A DNA stretch of 8,995 bases from CAYPUT01 sp046541715 (GCA_046541715.1 JBKHCS010000118.1:1-8995); one strand, 5' to 3'. Numbered from the stretch's first letter, positions 1-6,921 are shown. The notes: generated by a model not told the origin, from the sequence alone. Made by a program: numbers and translations.

Positions 1-11
1 AGAGAAACTTC

Positions 12-40
12 TGGACATCGCTCTAGGCCCCGGGTATGCT
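12..40 (+). promoter_or_regulatory. Sigma70-type promoter for the 72-residue protein gene
   Basis: A -35-like TGGACA (12-17, 5 of 6 matches to TTGACA) is separated by exactly 17 bp from a -10-like TATGCT (35-40, 4 of 6). The start codon at 49 lies 8 nt past the -10 box, so transcription would begin at or just before the ATG. No Shine-Dalgarno sequence is present between the -10 box and the ATG, which fits a leaderless message. This is a motif match only; no start site has been measured. Confidence 0.55.
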
Positions 41-48
41 CCTGACCA

Positions 49-267
49 ATGCCCCAAGGAAAGCGTTACGCATACATTTTGGACGGACTAACCGAAGAGA
101 AGGGGGAGATAATCGCGAAGAGCCTCCGCGCTATCCCGGACATCTTCGAAGTGGAAGTTACGCCGAACCGCGGGGTCGTCCACGTGCGTGCCCGAAAGGA
201 CGTGGAGGATCAGATCCGGATGGCCTGCGATATCGCAAGGGTCCGGTTCCGGACCAAGATGAAGTAG
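49..267 (+). CDS. Small conserved-looking protein with a ferredoxin-like (HMA-type) fold, 72 aa
   Basis: No specific function is recognised. The predicted order is strand (residues 6-13), helix (15-30), strand (33-38), strand (43-48), helix (50-68), the beta-alpha-beta-beta-alpha arrangement of small ferredoxin-like domains such as heavy-metal-associated (HMA) domains. The CXXC metal-binding motif of true HMA domains is absent and the only cysteine is near residue 59, so copper binding is unlikely. A ligand- or protein-binding role is possible but unproven. The ATG at 49 was chosen because an in-frame TGA sits at 43-45 and a good promoter lies just upstream. There is no Shine-Dalgarno. The gene is probably monocistronic, since the next gene converges on it with a 12-bp gap. 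It could also be a short regulatory protein of another family. Existence of the gene is fairly sure; the fold is inferred. Confidence 0.75.
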   Translation: MPQGKRYAYILDGLTEEKGEIIAKSLRAIPDIFEVEVTPNRGVVHVRARKDVEDQIRMACDIARVRFRTKMK

Positions 268-279
268 ATTCCCGTCCCG

Positions 280-789
280 TTATCCGGTTCGGGGTACGTA
301 GTACGATCCCGCACGTGTAAACTTCGGAAAGCTCAGAATTTCCTCCTGGGTGTAGAGCTCGCTCAAGGGGCACGGCTCCGGAACATAGTCCCGGGAGATG
401 CCGGGACTCAGCTCTTTCCGCCAGTCGGCCTTATCGTTCCGGTTCTCGTACTCTATTCTCCGTCGGATCTCGACGACGGTATTCTTTCCTCGTCGTTCTT
501 CGTAGACGACACCGAAGTTGCCGTCGCCGATGTAGCAGAGGCGCTCATTCTCTCCGAGCTCTTCGTTCCGGGAGACCCGTTCAATCGCGTGCTCGAGGAT
601 TGCCGGGCGGCCGGTTTCCGGGTCTTGTATTGCGGAATAGATGTGCTCGATCGGCTCTCCGGAGAGGGGACAGGGTCCGTATTCGCGCTCCGGAGGCTTG
701 GGCGGCATATAGGACCGCAACGGATCGTCGGATCTGTTTCTCCGCTTCCGAGAAGAAGACCGCCGGGGTTTGTATGAACGTCGTGCCAT
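280..789 (-). CDS. Basic 169-aa protein with two CPLS motifs, spirochaete-like conserved hypothetical
   Basis: The first 20 residues are strongly basic and serine-rich, consistent with nucleic-acid or ribosome contact. A conserved-looking core follows: CPLSGEPI near residues 40-47, a helix to about residue 75, then LCYIGDGNFGVVYEE at 84-98. A second CPLS stands at 140-143. From memory this layout resembles a small family in treponemes and other spirochaetes whose first motif is CPxCGKPI, a half zinc knuckle; here the second cysteine is replaced by serine, so zinc binding may be lost. No membrane segment or signal peptide is visible. The ATG at 789 is 6 nt past a TACAAT -10-like box and has no Shine-Dalgarno. 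The gene diverges from RNase R across 23 bp and ends 12 bp from the converging 72-aa gene. The function is unknown; the family resemblance is a recollection, not a search result. Confidence 0.75.
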   Translation of the reverse strand: MARRSYKPRRSSSRKRRNRSDDPLRSYMPPKPPEREYGPCPLSGEPIEHIYSAIQDPETGRPAILEHAIERVSRNEELGENERLCYIGDGNFGVVYEERRGKNTVVEIRRRIEYENRNDKADWRKELSPGISRDYVPEPCPLSELYTQEEILSFPKFTRAGSYYVPRTG

Positions 790-812
790 GGGTACATTGT
801 ACGGTATAGAAA
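790..812. promoter_or_regulatory. Compact bidirectional promoter with symmetric core
   Basis: Only 23 bp separate the divergent start codons at 789 (-) and 813 (+). The spacer holds the inverted repeat GTACATTGTAC (792-802, 5-bp arms around one base). Read on the minus strand it contains TACAAT (801-796, 5 of 6 to the -10 consensus), ending 6 nt before the ATG. Read on the plus strand it contains TACATT (793-798, 4 of 6) with a weak TTGTAT -35 candidate at 770-775 (17-bp spacing). The -35 match for the minus direction is poor. The same symmetric bases could be a shared -10 element or a regulator site. Confidence 0.45.
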
Positions 813-2771
813 ATGTCCAACCGTAGCAAACCCCCTTCCAAGAAAAGGACCCTCCGGGGCGCCGTTTCCATCACGAGCCGAGGATTCGGCTTTGTCACCC
901 AGAAATCCGGTCCCGACATCTTTGTCAGCTATGACAACCTTGGGACCGCCATGGACGGCGACACCGTCGAGGTAGAGCTCCTTTCCTCCCGAGGAAAGAA
1001 CAAGCCGGCCGGCCGGGTAGTCTCGGTAGTCACCCGGTCGGAAGAGCCCATCGTCGGAGTCTTCAAGGAGACCCGGGCCGGCGGTGTCGTCTACCCGGAA
1101 AACGAGCGTCTTCTCTCGGAGCTTGTTATCCCGAAAGCCGCCCTCAAGAAGAGCGGCTTCCAGCGTCGCGTCAGGAACGGCCACGTCGTCGTCGCGCACT
1201 TGGTCGAGTGGGAAAGCCGGGAGAGCACGCCTCAGGGAACGATTACCGAGATTCTCGGAAGTCAAGACGAAAGCGACATCGACGCAAAGGCGGTCGCCGC
1301 AACCTACGGACTCTCCCAGAGCTTTCCGAAAGAGGTGCTCCAGGAAGCCTCCTCCCAGGCAAAGCAGAAAATCGCAGACGAGCTCTCTCGCCGGAGGGAC
1401 CTCCGGGACCTCACGGTCTTTACCATCGACCCCGAGAGCGCCCGGGACTACGACGACGCTCTTTCAATTGAAGTCCTCGAGGCGGGCGGCTTCCGCGTCG
1501 GGGTGCACATCGCCGACGTCAGTCACTTCGTCCCCGAGGGCTCTGCCTTGGATGCCGAAGCCGAAGAGCGGGGAACCTCGGTCTACTTTATCGACAGCGT
1601 CGTACCGATGCTTCCGGAAGAGCTCTCCAACGGCATCTGCAGCCTGGTCCCTGACGAGGATCGTCTGGCCTACACCGTCTTTATGAACGTGACCGGGCTC
1701 GGTCAGGTCCGCTCTTCGGAAATCGTCGAAAGTGTTATCCGAAGCAAGGCTCGGATGACCTACCGGGAAGCGGCGGACATTCTCTCCGGGAAGAAGAGCG
1801 GGCGTCACCAGCGGGAGCTTCATCTTCTTGCGGCCCTGAGCCAGGTGCTGATGAAGCTCCGGCAGGAGGAAGGGAGCATCGACTTCGACATTGCCCAGAA
1901 ACAAATCGTCCTCGACGAGGAGGGGGTTCCTCAGCGCATAAAGCCGGAGGTCCGCCTCCCGTCGATGCGCCTCGTCGAAGAGTTCATGCTCCTGGCAAAC
2001 CGGGTCGTCGCCCGGCGCATCTCTCAATTGGAGCAGTCCTGGAAGGTGGATCTCCCCTTCGTATACCGGGTCCACGACCGGCCGAAGGAGGAGGAGTTCA
2101 ACTCCCTGGTCTCGATTCTCGATACCCTCGGAATTCCCTTCCGCGTCTCGGAACCGGTAAGCCCCGACGACTACCGGAGACTCTTGTCTTTCGTCGGCGG
2201 CGGGGAGTATGGGCCCTTCCTCGAACGGGTCGCCCTCTACACCATGACCAAGGCACGGTACGACACGGAAAACCGGGGCCACTTCGGCCTGGCCTTCGAC
2301 GAGTACACCCACTTTACCTCGCCGATCCGTCGGTACCCCGACTTGGTGGTTCACCGGCTCCTAAAGCGCTATCAGGCCCAGGGAAAGCCGAAGCGAACCG
2401 AAGACCTCGCGAAGGCCCTCGACACAATCTGCGCCCACTCGACCGAAGCGGAGATCGCCGCGACCAAGGCCGAGCGGGAGTACGCCAAGCTCAAGTCCCT
2501 GGAGTTCCTCACCCAGAAGATAGGCCAGGCGTACGCCGGGATCGTCTCCGGCGTGACCTCTTTCGGACTCTTTGTCGAGGTAACCAAGTACGGCATCGAG
2601 GGATTGGTGCCCCTCGAGCGGCTCCCGCAGAAGGATCTGAGCTACAACAAACAGCAGCACGAACTGACCGACAAGAGCGGCAAGACGGTCTACCGCCTCG
2701 GGGACCGTCTTCGGGTCCGGGTAGACGCCGTAGAGCCGTCGGAGCGACGGGCCACCTTCTCACCAGCCTGA
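813..2771 (+). CDS. rnr: Ribonuclease R (RNB-family 3'-5' exoribonuclease)
   Basis: This is a processive 3'-5' exoribonuclease acting on structured RNA in the cytoplasm, in mRNA and rRNA turnover. Domain order in 652 aa: cold-shock domain 1 (about 12-70, with RGFGFVT), cold-shock domain 2 (about 78-150), RNB catalytic domain (about 195-520), S1 domain (about 570-648). The catalytic aspartate cluster is intact in IDPESARDYDDALS (D206, D212, D214, D215), as are HIADVSHFV (232-240) and TSPIRRYPDLVVHR (502-515). It is shorter than E. coli (about 813 aa) and B. subtilis (about 780 aa) RNase R: the N-terminal helix-turn-helix and the lysine-rich C-terminal tail are both missing. The start at 813 is the first possible one because an in-frame TAG sits at 807-809; no Shine-Dalgarno precedes it. 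It is followed 45 bp later by ppc on the same strand. The identification is firm. Confidence 0.95.
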   Translation: MSNRSKPPSKKRTLRGAVSITSRGFGFVTQKSGPDIFVSYDNLGTAMDGDTVEVELLSSRGKNKPAGRVVSVVTRSEEPIVGVFKETRAGGVVYPENERLLSELVIPKAALKKSGFQRRVRNGHVVVAHLVEWESRESTPQGTITEILGSQDESDIDAKAVAATYGLSQSFPKEVLQEASSQAKQKIADELSRRRDLRDLTVFTIDPESARDYDDALSIEVLEAGGFRVGVHIADVSHFVPEGSALDAEAEERGTSVYFIDSVVPMLPEELSNGICSLVPDEDRLAYTVFMNVTGLGQVRSSEIVESVIRSKARMTYREAADILSGKKSGRHQRELHLLAALSQVLMKLRQEEGSIDFDIAQKQIVLDEEGVPQRIKPEVRLPSMRLVEEFMLLANRVVARRISQLEQSWKVDLPFVYRVHDRPKEEEFNSLVSILDTLGIPFRVSEPVSPDDYRRLLSFVGGGEYGPFLERVALYTMTKARYDTENRGHFGLAFDEYTHFTSPIRRYPDLVVHRLLKRYQAQGKPKRTEDLAKALDTICAHSTEAEIAATKAEREYAKLKSLEFLTQKIGQAYAGIVSGVTSFGLFVEVTKYGIEGLVPLERLPQKDLSYNKQQHELTDKSGKTVYRLGDRLRVRVDAVEPSERRATFSPA

Positions 2772-2777
2772 TTTCCG

Positions 2778-2807
2778 GTGGCAAAGCAGCGCTGACTTCG
2801 GTACATT
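2778..2807 (+). promoter_or_regulatory. Possible promoter of the PEP carboxylase gene
   Basis: In the 45-bp gap after the RNase R stop codon, GTGGCA (2778-2783, 4 of 6 to the -35 consensus) is followed after 18 bp by TACATT (2802-2807, 4 of 6 to the -10 consensus). The ppc ATG is 9 nt beyond, giving a leader of 0-3 nt. The octamer GGTACATT (2800-2807) also occurs in the promoter before RNase R (791-798). Read-through from RNase R is equally possible, because no terminator is visible between the two genes. Confidence 0.35.
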
Positions 2808-2816
2808 CATGATCGG

Positions 2817-5396
2817 ATGGTTAAGAATTATTCGGCATTCCACGAGAAAGTTGCCCTTAAGTATCAACTCTATAACGCTCTCTTCTTAAGCCTTCCTTTC
2901 GAGCGGGTCCGGAATGCGGGAATTCTCCTCCCTCTCTTTGCCGACTTCGTCACCGAGGGGCTCGAAGCCGGACGCTCCCCGGCGGAGCTGGTGGAGGAGT
3001 TCTTTGCCGAAGGATCCCACCTCCCGGAAGGGGCAACCAAGACCGACCTTCTGTTTCGTTTTCTCCAACTCGCCGAGAGGCAGGTCGTTCTTTTCGACGC
3101 CCTCGAGGACGCCGCCTTTCCGTCGATCCAAGATGTCGACGGCGCAGGCTCTCTAAAGGACACCATCAACCAAGTGATCCGGGGAAACAAGACGGAAGAG
3201 TACCGCCGAATGCTCCGGGACTACCGCGTCCGCGTCGTCCTGACCGCCCACCCGACGCAGTTCTATCCGGACGATGTCCTCGGAATTATCTCGGATCTCG
3301 CCGGGGCTCTCGAGGCGGACCATCTTCAGTCGATCTACGAGCTGCTTCTGCAGATGGGAAAGACCCGCTTCAAGAATAAGGCCAAACCAACGCCCCTCGA
3401 CGAGGCCCGGAGCCTTCTCTGGTTTATCGAGCACGTCTTTTACGAGACCGTTCCCCGGATACAGCACAAGGCCCTCGCGCCCTTTCTCGAGGATCCGAGG
3501 GAGCGGGTTCATCACCCTCCCATCGTCGAGCTCGGTTTCTGGCCCGGGGGAGACCGGGACGGAAACCCCTTCGTAACCGCCGATTTGACCTTGGAGATCG
3601 GCAACCTCTTGAGAGCCACGGTCTTGCGCCTCTACAAGAAGGATCTCCGGGAGCTCCGGCGCCGTCTGACCTTTCCGGGCATCCTCGAATCCCTGGACCG
3701 GGTGGCCGAGCGCCTGTCGGAGACCGCCGAACCCTACGCCTCGGCGGAGGAACTGCTCGAGGAGCTATGCTCGATCCAAGAGCGACTCCACGAGGACCAC
3801 CTCGGCCTCTACGCCGACCGAATAGAGGAGCTTATTCTCAAGGTCCGCCTCTTCGGCTTTCACTTCGCGACGATGGACATTCGGCAGGACAGCCGGGTCC
3901 ATACCCGGGTCGTGTCCCAGCTGTTGGCGGCGGCGGGACTCCGAGGGGAAGAAGAGTACGAGGCTCTGCCTCCGGAGGATCGGCTGACTGCGGTAACCGA
4001 GGCTCTCTGCGACCTCCAACGCGTCACGGAAGCCCGAATGCGGCTCCCGAAGGGAATCGCTTGGGACACTCTCGAGTCCCTCCGCTCGGCGGAGATCCTA
4101 CGGAAGACGAACGGCCCCCGGGGTGTTCATCGATACATTATTAGCAACACTCGCTCCGCGGCGAACGTCCTCGAGGTCCTCCTCCTCGCCCGGGTCGCCT
4201 GCGGACAGAACCTGATTCTCGACATCGTGCCCCTCTTCGAAACGATCAACGACCTTGCCGGAGCAGAGCGCATCGTGTCGACGCTCTTGAATCACCCCCT
4301 CTACGCCGACCATCTTGCTTCCCGGAACATGGTCCAGACAATCATGCTCGGCTTCTCCGACGGCACCAAGGACGGCGGCTACGTCACCGCGAACTGGGAG
4401 ATATTTCTCGCCAAGCGACGGCTAACGACCCTCTGCCGGAGCCGGGGCGTCCGTCCGGTGTTTTTCGACGGCCGGGGAGGCCCCCCCGCCCGGGGAGGAG
4501 GCAATACCCACCTGTTCTACCGGAGCCTCGGAAATGAGATCGAGAGCACCGAAATACAGATAACCGTCCAGGGCCAGACGGTCAGCTCGAAGTACGGAAC
4601 CCGGGAGCTTGCCCGGTACAACCTCGAGCAGCTCGTCAGTGCGGGAATCGCAAACCAGCTTCTCTCGGGAAACGACAACCGGTTATCCGGGGACGACATC
4701 GAAAGGCTCTCGCGTCTGTCGAAGGCGAGCCGGGACTGCTATCAGGAGCTCCGAGAGCACCCGCGCTTTCTCGACTACCTCGCGGAGATGACTCCCCTCT
4801 CCTACTACGGTCAGACCAACATCGCCAGCCGGCCGACGAGCCGGGATAGCTCCGGAGAGCTGAGCCTGGAGAATCTCCGGGCCATCCCCTTCGTCGGCGC
4901 CTGGAGCCAGATGAAGCAGAACGTCCCGGGCTACTTCGGCCTCGGAACCGGTGTCGAAGCCCTCTGGAACCGGGGGGAAGGGGACGAGCTGCAGGGGCTC
5001 TATCGCCGGTCGCTTTTTTTCCGGACTTTGGTCAACAACGCGATGCAGAGCCTCCGAAAGACCTACCTCCCTCTTACGGCCTTCCTTCGTGACGATCCGA
5101 AATATGGAGAGTTCTGGGAAACTCTCAAAGAAGAGGCCGGGAGAACCGAAACCATGCTTCGACGCGTATCCGGGATGGACGAGCTCTTGGCGGAGGATCC
5201 CACAAATCGCGACTCCATCGCGATGCGGGAGCAGATGATTCGCCCGGTCCTCGTTGTCCAGCAGTACGCTCTGTCTGTCTTACGAAATCTAAAGGATGTC
5301 GATGACCCGGACGCGGCGAAGCGACGGGAGATCTGCGAAAAGATCGTGATCAAGTCCCTGGCTTCGTCCGTCAACGCGAGCCGAAACGCGGTATAA
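2817..5396 (+). CDS. ppc: Phosphoenolpyruvate carboxylase, divergent bacterial subtype
   Basis: It carboxylates phosphoenolpyruvate with bicarbonate to oxaloacetate, replenishing the TCA cycle in the cytoplasm. Of 859 aa, close to the family's 850-950, the key motifs are TAHPTQ with catalytic H145 (143-148), GGDRDGNPFVT (244-254), FHFATMDIRQDS (348-359), LGFSDGTKDGG (511-521) and DGRGGPPARGG (551-561). Several canonical positions differ from the E. coli type: FHGRGG reads FDGRGG, the EQGE motif reads VQGQ (585-587), and the C-terminus ends RNAV instead of the near-invariant RNTG. From memory, FDGRGGPPARGG and VQGQ are shared with PEPCs of Bacteroidetes and some spirochaetes, so this is probably a genuine subtype and not decay. 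The ATG at 2817 has no Shine-Dalgarno; an out-of-frame ATG at 2809 ends quickly. It converges on the FapA gene with a 37-bp gap. Confidence 0.95.
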   Translation: MVKNYSAFHEKVALKYQLYNALFLSLPFERVRNAGILLPLFADFVTEGLEAGRSPAELVEEFFAEGSHLPEGATKTDLLFRFLQLAERQVVLFDALEDAAFPSIQDVDGAGSLKDTINQVIRGNKTEEYRRMLRDYRVRVVLTAHPTQFYPDDVLGIISDLAGALEADHLQSIYELLLQMGKTRFKNKAKPTPLDEARSLLWFIEHVFYETVPRIQHKALAPFLEDPRERVHHPPIVELGFWPGGDRDGNPFVTADLTLEIGNLLRATVLRLYKKDLRELRRRLTFPGILESLDRVAERLSETAEPYASAEELLEELCSIQERLHEDHLGLYADRIEELILKVRLFGFHFATMDIRQDSRVHTRVVSQLLAAAGLRGEEEYEALPPEDRLTAVTEALCDLQRVTEARMRLPKGIAWDTLESLRSAEILRKTNGPRGVHRYIISNTRSAANVLEVLLLARVACGQNLILDIVPLFETINDLAGAERIVSTLLNHPLYADHLASRNMVQTIMLGFSDGTKDGGYVTANWEIFLAKRRLTTLCRSRGVRPVFFDGRGGPPARGGGNTHLFYRSLGNEIESTEIQITVQGQTVSSKYGTRELARYNLEQLVSAGIANQLLSGNDNRLSGDDIERLSRLSKASRDCYQELREHPRFLDYLAEMTPLSYYGQTNIASRPTSRDSSGELSLENLRAIPFVGAWSQMKQNVPGYFGLGTGVEALWNRGEGDELQGLYRRSLFFRTLVNNAMQSLRKTYLPLTAFLRDDPKYGEFWETLKEEAGRTETMLRRVSGMDELLAEDPTNRDSIAMREQMIRPVLVVQQYALSVLRNLKDVDDPDAAKRREICEKIVIKSLASSVNASRNAV

Positions 5397-5422
5397 GCCG
5401 GGCCTACCCCTCGTTCGGCGCA

Positions 5423-5450
5423 TCGCCGGCGGGTTACTCGCCGGCGGGTT
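5423..5450. repeat. 15-bp-period tandem duplication at the FapA stop codon
   Basis: The 13-mer TCGCCGGCGGGTT occurs at 5423-5435 and again at 5438-5450, with AC between. The first copy overlaps the FapA stop codon (TAA, 5436-5434 on the minus strand). Each copy holds the self-complementary octamer CGCCGGCG, so the two can also pair as an 8-bp GC hairpin with the stop codon in its loop. No T-tract follows in either direction, so this is not an obvious intrinsic terminator, although it lies between convergent genes where one would be expected. Confidence 0.7.
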
Positions 5451-6870
5451 CGACCGTCTCGAGGTCGTCCTTTTCCGCGTCGCTGTAGTCCTCCGCGATA
5501 ACCCGTCCCGAGTCCCGGTCCAGCCGGAACCGTGTCGGTCCCCGAGGCTCTTCGACCCGAAAGGAGCTCCGGCAGATTTCGACGACGGTTCCGGGATAGA
5601 CTGCCTTCCGGGCGACAACCGGAGCGTCCTCGTTCCGGTCGAGCTTGGAGACCAGCGTGCTCATCAGAACGGAGTACTTGTACACCGCGTCCGAGAGCAT
5701 CGCCCGGCGCTTCTGCAACTCCGCCGAGGAGCCTCGGGTAAGAGTCTTGTCGAGTTTCTGAAGCTCGAGGGTTAGCTCCTGAAACTTCTCCTTCGCGGCG
5801 GCGAGCTTGCGCTCGACGATAAAATCGATTCCGGTCATCACCTCGGTGACAACCCCGGCCTCGTTGCCGATTTCGTCGGTCACGACCCCGTGGGCGCACC
5901 GTACCTGCCCCCCGATGAGCCTCCCCTTCTCCGCCATTACGAGGCGGTCGAGGGTAAAGATCCGGGAATTGAAAACCGTCGCGTGGATGTAGACGCTCGA
6001 CTTCGACTCGACGGTGCAGTTCTCGACGTACTTCGCCTGGACCCGGCCGGCAACCCGGACGAGGGCGCGCTGCCGCCCGATAATCCCGTCCTTGGCGATT
6101 AAGTCCTTCCGGCAAAAGACTTCGTAGGCGTCGACGACTCCCGTCGATACGATGGAGCCCCCGATCCAGAGACGAAACCCGTCGTGGACGGTCCCGGAGA
6201 GGTAAAGGTTCCCCGGAAAGGTGATGCTCCCGGTATGATAATCGACGTCCCCCTTGATCTGGAGGTTCTCCTCGACCCGGAACTCTTCCCCCTTGAGAAC
6301 CACCATGCCGCTCTTGGTCGCGACGACCCGGTCGCCTTGCCGAGCGGTGTTCTCGCCGGGCTTCAGAAGCACTATCTCCCGGCGACCGTGGGCGATCGGG
6401 GAGCCGTCGACGGCGACGCCGTCGATTCCCGGCATCTCGGGCTCCTCCCGGGCTATGGTCTCTCCTGCCATCACAATCGGAAGTTGCCTGGCAGCCCGGT
6501 AGTTAACCCGTCCGCCTTTCTCCACCGGAATGTCCGGGTTATCTCGAGGGGCAAACTTGGCCGCAAGAACAAGATGCTGGGGATTCAACCGGACCGGGGG
6601 ACGCCCCCGAGCAACAATGACGCCGAGACGAGCCCGGCCGTGCTTATTGCACTCTTCGATCGCTTCGTCGATAACTTGCCAGTCGATACCGAAAAGAACG
6701 CCGTTCGTCGAGAGAATCGTTTCGATGTACTCCCGCGCCAGTAGCTCGCCATCGCCGAGGGCCGGCAGAAAGTCGGCCATGGCACTCAGGTTGTCCTCGG
6801 CAACGGTAACGCGGAACCGGGAGTCGCGCCCCATTGCGGTCGCATGCTCCCGGGCAGATTCCGAAGTCAT
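5434..6870 (-). CDS. FapA-family (DUF342) protein with right-handed beta-helix
   Basis: The 478 aa show the FapA/DUF342 layout: an N-terminal domain (about 45-165, with GGRVNYRA at 119-126 and VMAGETIAREEPEMPG in the usual place), a repetitive beta-helix core of short G-turn strands (about 175-340), a charged coiled coil (about 350-412) and a C-terminal strand domain containing AVYPGTVVEI (423-432). FapA proteins influence polar flagellar assembly in Vibrio and are common in clostridia and spirochaetes; the biochemical role is not settled. No signal peptide or membrane segment is seen, so it is presumably cytoplasmic. The ATG at 6870 is preferred over an in-frame TTG at 6885, because the TTG lies just ahead of the TATAGT -10 box (6882-6877) and would fall upstream of the predicted transcript start. 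AAGGG precedes the ATG by only one base, too close for a normal ribosome site. It lies 51 bp downstream of the two cyclase-like genes, possibly in their operon. The extreme C-terminus is acidic. Confidence 0.88.
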   Translation of the reverse strand: MTSESAREHATAMGRDSRFRVTVAEDNLSAMADFLPALGDGELLAREYIETILSTNGVLFGIDWQVIDEAIEECNKHGRARLGVIVARGRPPVRLNPQHLVLAAKFAPRDNPDIPVEKGGRVNYRAARQLPIVMAGETIAREEPEMPGIDGVAVDGSPIAHGRREIVLLKPGENTARQGDRVVATKSGMVVLKGEEFRVEENLQIKGDVDYHTGSITFPGNLYLSGTVHDGFRLWIGGSIVSTGVVDAYEVFCRKDLIAKDGIIGRQRALVRVAGRVQAKYVENCTVESKSSVYIHATVFNSRIFTLDRLVMAEKGRLIGGQVRCAHGVVTDEIGNEAGVVTEVMTGIDFIVERKLAAAKEKFQELTLELQKLDKTLTRGSSAELQKRRAMLSDAVYKYSVLMSTLVSKLDRNEDAPVVARKAVYPGTVVEICRSSFRVEEPRGPTRFRLDRDSGRVIAEDYSDAEKDDLETVEPAGE

Positions 6871-6876
6871 ACCCTT

Positions 6877-6906
6877 ACTATACAACGAAATTAGAGAAAT
6901 TCACAA
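6877..6906 (-). promoter_or_regulatory. Putative promoter of the FapA-family gene
   Basis: On the minus strand TTGTGA (6906-6901, 4 of 6 to the -35 consensus) is followed after 18 bp by TATAGT (6882-6877, 5 of 6 to the -10 consensus). The ATG at 6870 starts 6 nt beyond the -10 box, so the transcript would start at or within a base or two of the start codon. The -35 hexamer is one edge of the 17-bp palindrome at 6901-6917, so a protein bound there should block RNA polymerase. The spacer is AT-rich, unlike the flanking coding DNA. Confidence 0.55.
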
Positions 6907-6917
6907 TAGTATTGTGA
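6901..6917. promoter_or_regulatory. Perfect 17-bp palindrome, likely operator
   Basis: TCACAATA and TATTGTGA form perfect 8-bp arms around a single central base. The site lies 4 bp past the stop codon of the receiver/cyclase-like gene and overlaps the predicted -35 box of the FapA gene. The AT-rich arms, odd length and position fit a dimeric repressor site. It is not the CRP/FNR pattern, where TGTGA precedes TCACA, nor the usual Rex pattern. The binding protein is unknown. A hairpin role in RNA is less likely because no T-run follows. Confidence 0.55.
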
Positions 6918-6921
6918 TGGT

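Noticed and set aside
2..91. Open frame entering from the left edge, reading EKLLDIALGPGY and ending at TAA 89-91
   Set aside because: It overlaps the start of the 72-aa gene by 43 bp, runs through the predicted promoter, and its third-position GC is no better than the other frames. A real upstream gene end cannot be excluded but is not supported.
495..540. GxGxFGxVY-like run (IGDGNFGVVYEE) in the 169-aa protein, resembling a protein kinase glycine loop
   Set aside because: No catalytic HRD/DFG motifs or room for a kinase fold; the match is to a short glycine-rich turn only.
1464..2354. Minus-strand open frame (296 codons) opposite RNase R
   Set aside because: It is a mirror frame of a confidently identified RNB domain, and its protein has no recognisable motif.
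5397..5450. GC hairpin between ppc and FapA as a bidirectional intrinsic terminator
   Set aside because: Stems of CGCCGGCG exist, but no T-tract follows on either strand. Rho-dependent termination is possible but not visible.
5063..6115. Long minus-strand open frame (350 codons) across the 3' ends of ppc and FapA
   Set aside because: It is antisense to the end of ppc and out of frame with FapA, rich in Arg/Gly/Pro as expected for a GC-rich shadow frame, with no recognisable domain.
6871..6885. TTG start that would extend the FapA protein by five residues
   Set aside because: The TTG lies just ahead of the TATAGT -10 box and would fall upstream of the predicted transcript start; the ATG at 6870 fits the promoter spacing better.
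6901..6917. The palindrome as a transcription terminator or CRP/FNR site
   Set aside because: It is AT-rich with a near-zero loop and no following T-run, and the half-sites are in the reverse order of CRP/FNR sites.
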